Shown: piece by piece, positions 33,095 through 33,273 of the stretch
Layout: every line of letters starts with the position of its first letter
How positions within the stretch are numbered: position 1 is the first letter of the stretch
Assembly: GCA_017959225.1 (NCBI GenBank)
Contig: JAGDBD010000114.1
Coordinates: 1 to 33,273 of the forward strand
Direction: 5' to 3'
Length of the DNA stretch: 33,273 nt
DNA from: Fibrobacter sp.
Lineage (GTDB): Bacteria > Fibrobacterota > Fibrobacteria > Fibrobacterales > Fibrobacteraceae
Notes under the pieces: model-generated
The model's database searches: none
What the model was told of the DNA's origin: nothing
What the model saw: the letters and a program-made list of their open reading frames with translations, nothing else
Position numbers and translations under genes: made by a program

Positions 33095-33273
33095 TTGTTT
33101 TTTCGAGTCCTTGCCTTTCTACTAGTGATGTCCGCCGTGACAATGGCACAGTTGTTGGATGTGCCTGAAGATTTTACGACACCGACGACTGTGCGTTATG
33201 TGCGAGCGGAAGGTCTTGTGAATATGGATGAACGTTCCGTGCTGAGCCGTGTAAGTGTTCGTGCGGGGCAATC
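33095..33273 (+). CDS. Start of a BamA-like outer-membrane assembly protein, truncated by the window edge
   Basis: The open frame runs off the end of the window after 59 complete codons. It starts with TTG; AAAAAGG lies 11 bases upstream, and TATTTT at 33072-33077 may be the -10. The first residues form a signal peptide (MFFRVLAFLLVMSAVTMA, then QLL). The next part, VRYVRAEGLVNMDERSVL followed by SRVSVRAGQ, matches the opening of a POTRA domain (strand, G..N/D, helix, strand, .GQ/GD), as in BamA, which inserts beta-barrel proteins into the outer membrane. An in-frame ATG at 33128 would remove most of the signal peptide. Another POTRA protein such as TamA is possible. Confidence 0.65.
   Translation, partial: MFFRVLAFLLVMSAVTMAQLLDVPEDFTTPTTVRYVRAEGLVNMDERSVLSRVSVRAGQ

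Overview
The window looks like chromosomal DNA of a Fibrobacter-type bacterium (family Fibrobacteraceae, Fibrobacter or a near relative). This is an inference. It rests on lipoproteins with Ser-rich linkers, a GH43 enzyme ending in a strongly basic tail, carbohydrate-binding beta-helix lipoproteins, a glycogen-synthase-like protein and mid-range base composition, together with Gram-negative envelope genes (FtsX/EnvC-like, a BamA-like start). No prophage, insertion sequence, integrase or CRISPR array was seen.

Layout. 1-141: 3' end of a 5S rRNA gene with a strong terminator, the tail of a plus-strand rRNA operon. 210-5200 (minus): GluQ-type tRNA-modifying synthetase, then a giant DUF4011-type helicase-like protein whose ATPase motifs are degenerate. 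5301-6964 (plus): a small exported protein overlapping a DnaQ-like exonuclease fused to a degenerate GIY-YIG module. 7038-10667 (minus): membrane glycosyltransferase 2 followed by topoisomerase III. 10873-14908 (plus): two paralogous Cthe_2159-type beta-helix lipoproteins sharing an upstream motif. 14923-14990: a palindromic intergenic repeat. 14993-17428 (minus): YbbR-domain protein, TsaD and a small exported protein. 17470-22415 (plus): a tight FtsX / EnvC-like / HolB / RecJ operon closed by a terminator. 22480-23033 (minus): tRNA-Leu(UAA) and a closely following unknown gene. 23093-24430 (minus): HemY-type oxidase. 24554-27313 (plus): secreted GH43 enzyme. 27372-29106 (minus): Ser/Thr kinase and CvpA-like protein. 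29276-30415 (plus): unclassified secreted lipoprotein. 30419-31825 (minus): divergent glycogen-synthase-like protein. 31942-32994 (plus): lipoprotein with an N-terminal repeat. 33095-end (plus): start of a BamA-like protein.

How the genes work together. Most are housekeeping: DNA repair and replication (RecJ, HolB, TopB, exonuclease), tRNA modification (TsaD, GluQ), cell division (FtsX with its EnvC-like partner) and envelope biogenesis. The accessory layer is surface polysaccharide handling: two beta-helix lipoproteins, a GH43 enzyme and an unclassified lipoprotein. Three proteins keep a recognisable enzyme fold but have lost signature residues: the DUF4011 helicase, the GT5 protein and the GIY-YIG half of the exonuclease.

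The hexamer TATATT recurs as a likely -10 element, and several genes have it (or a variant) only 7-11 bases before the start codon with no Shine-Dalgarno sequence, which suggests leaderless or near-leaderless transcripts. No gene-free stretch exceeds 300 bases. I see no single obvious new defence or mobile system. The strongest candidates for new biology are the degenerate helicase, the divergent GT5 protein, the motif shared by the two beta-helix genes and the unclassified lipoprotein.
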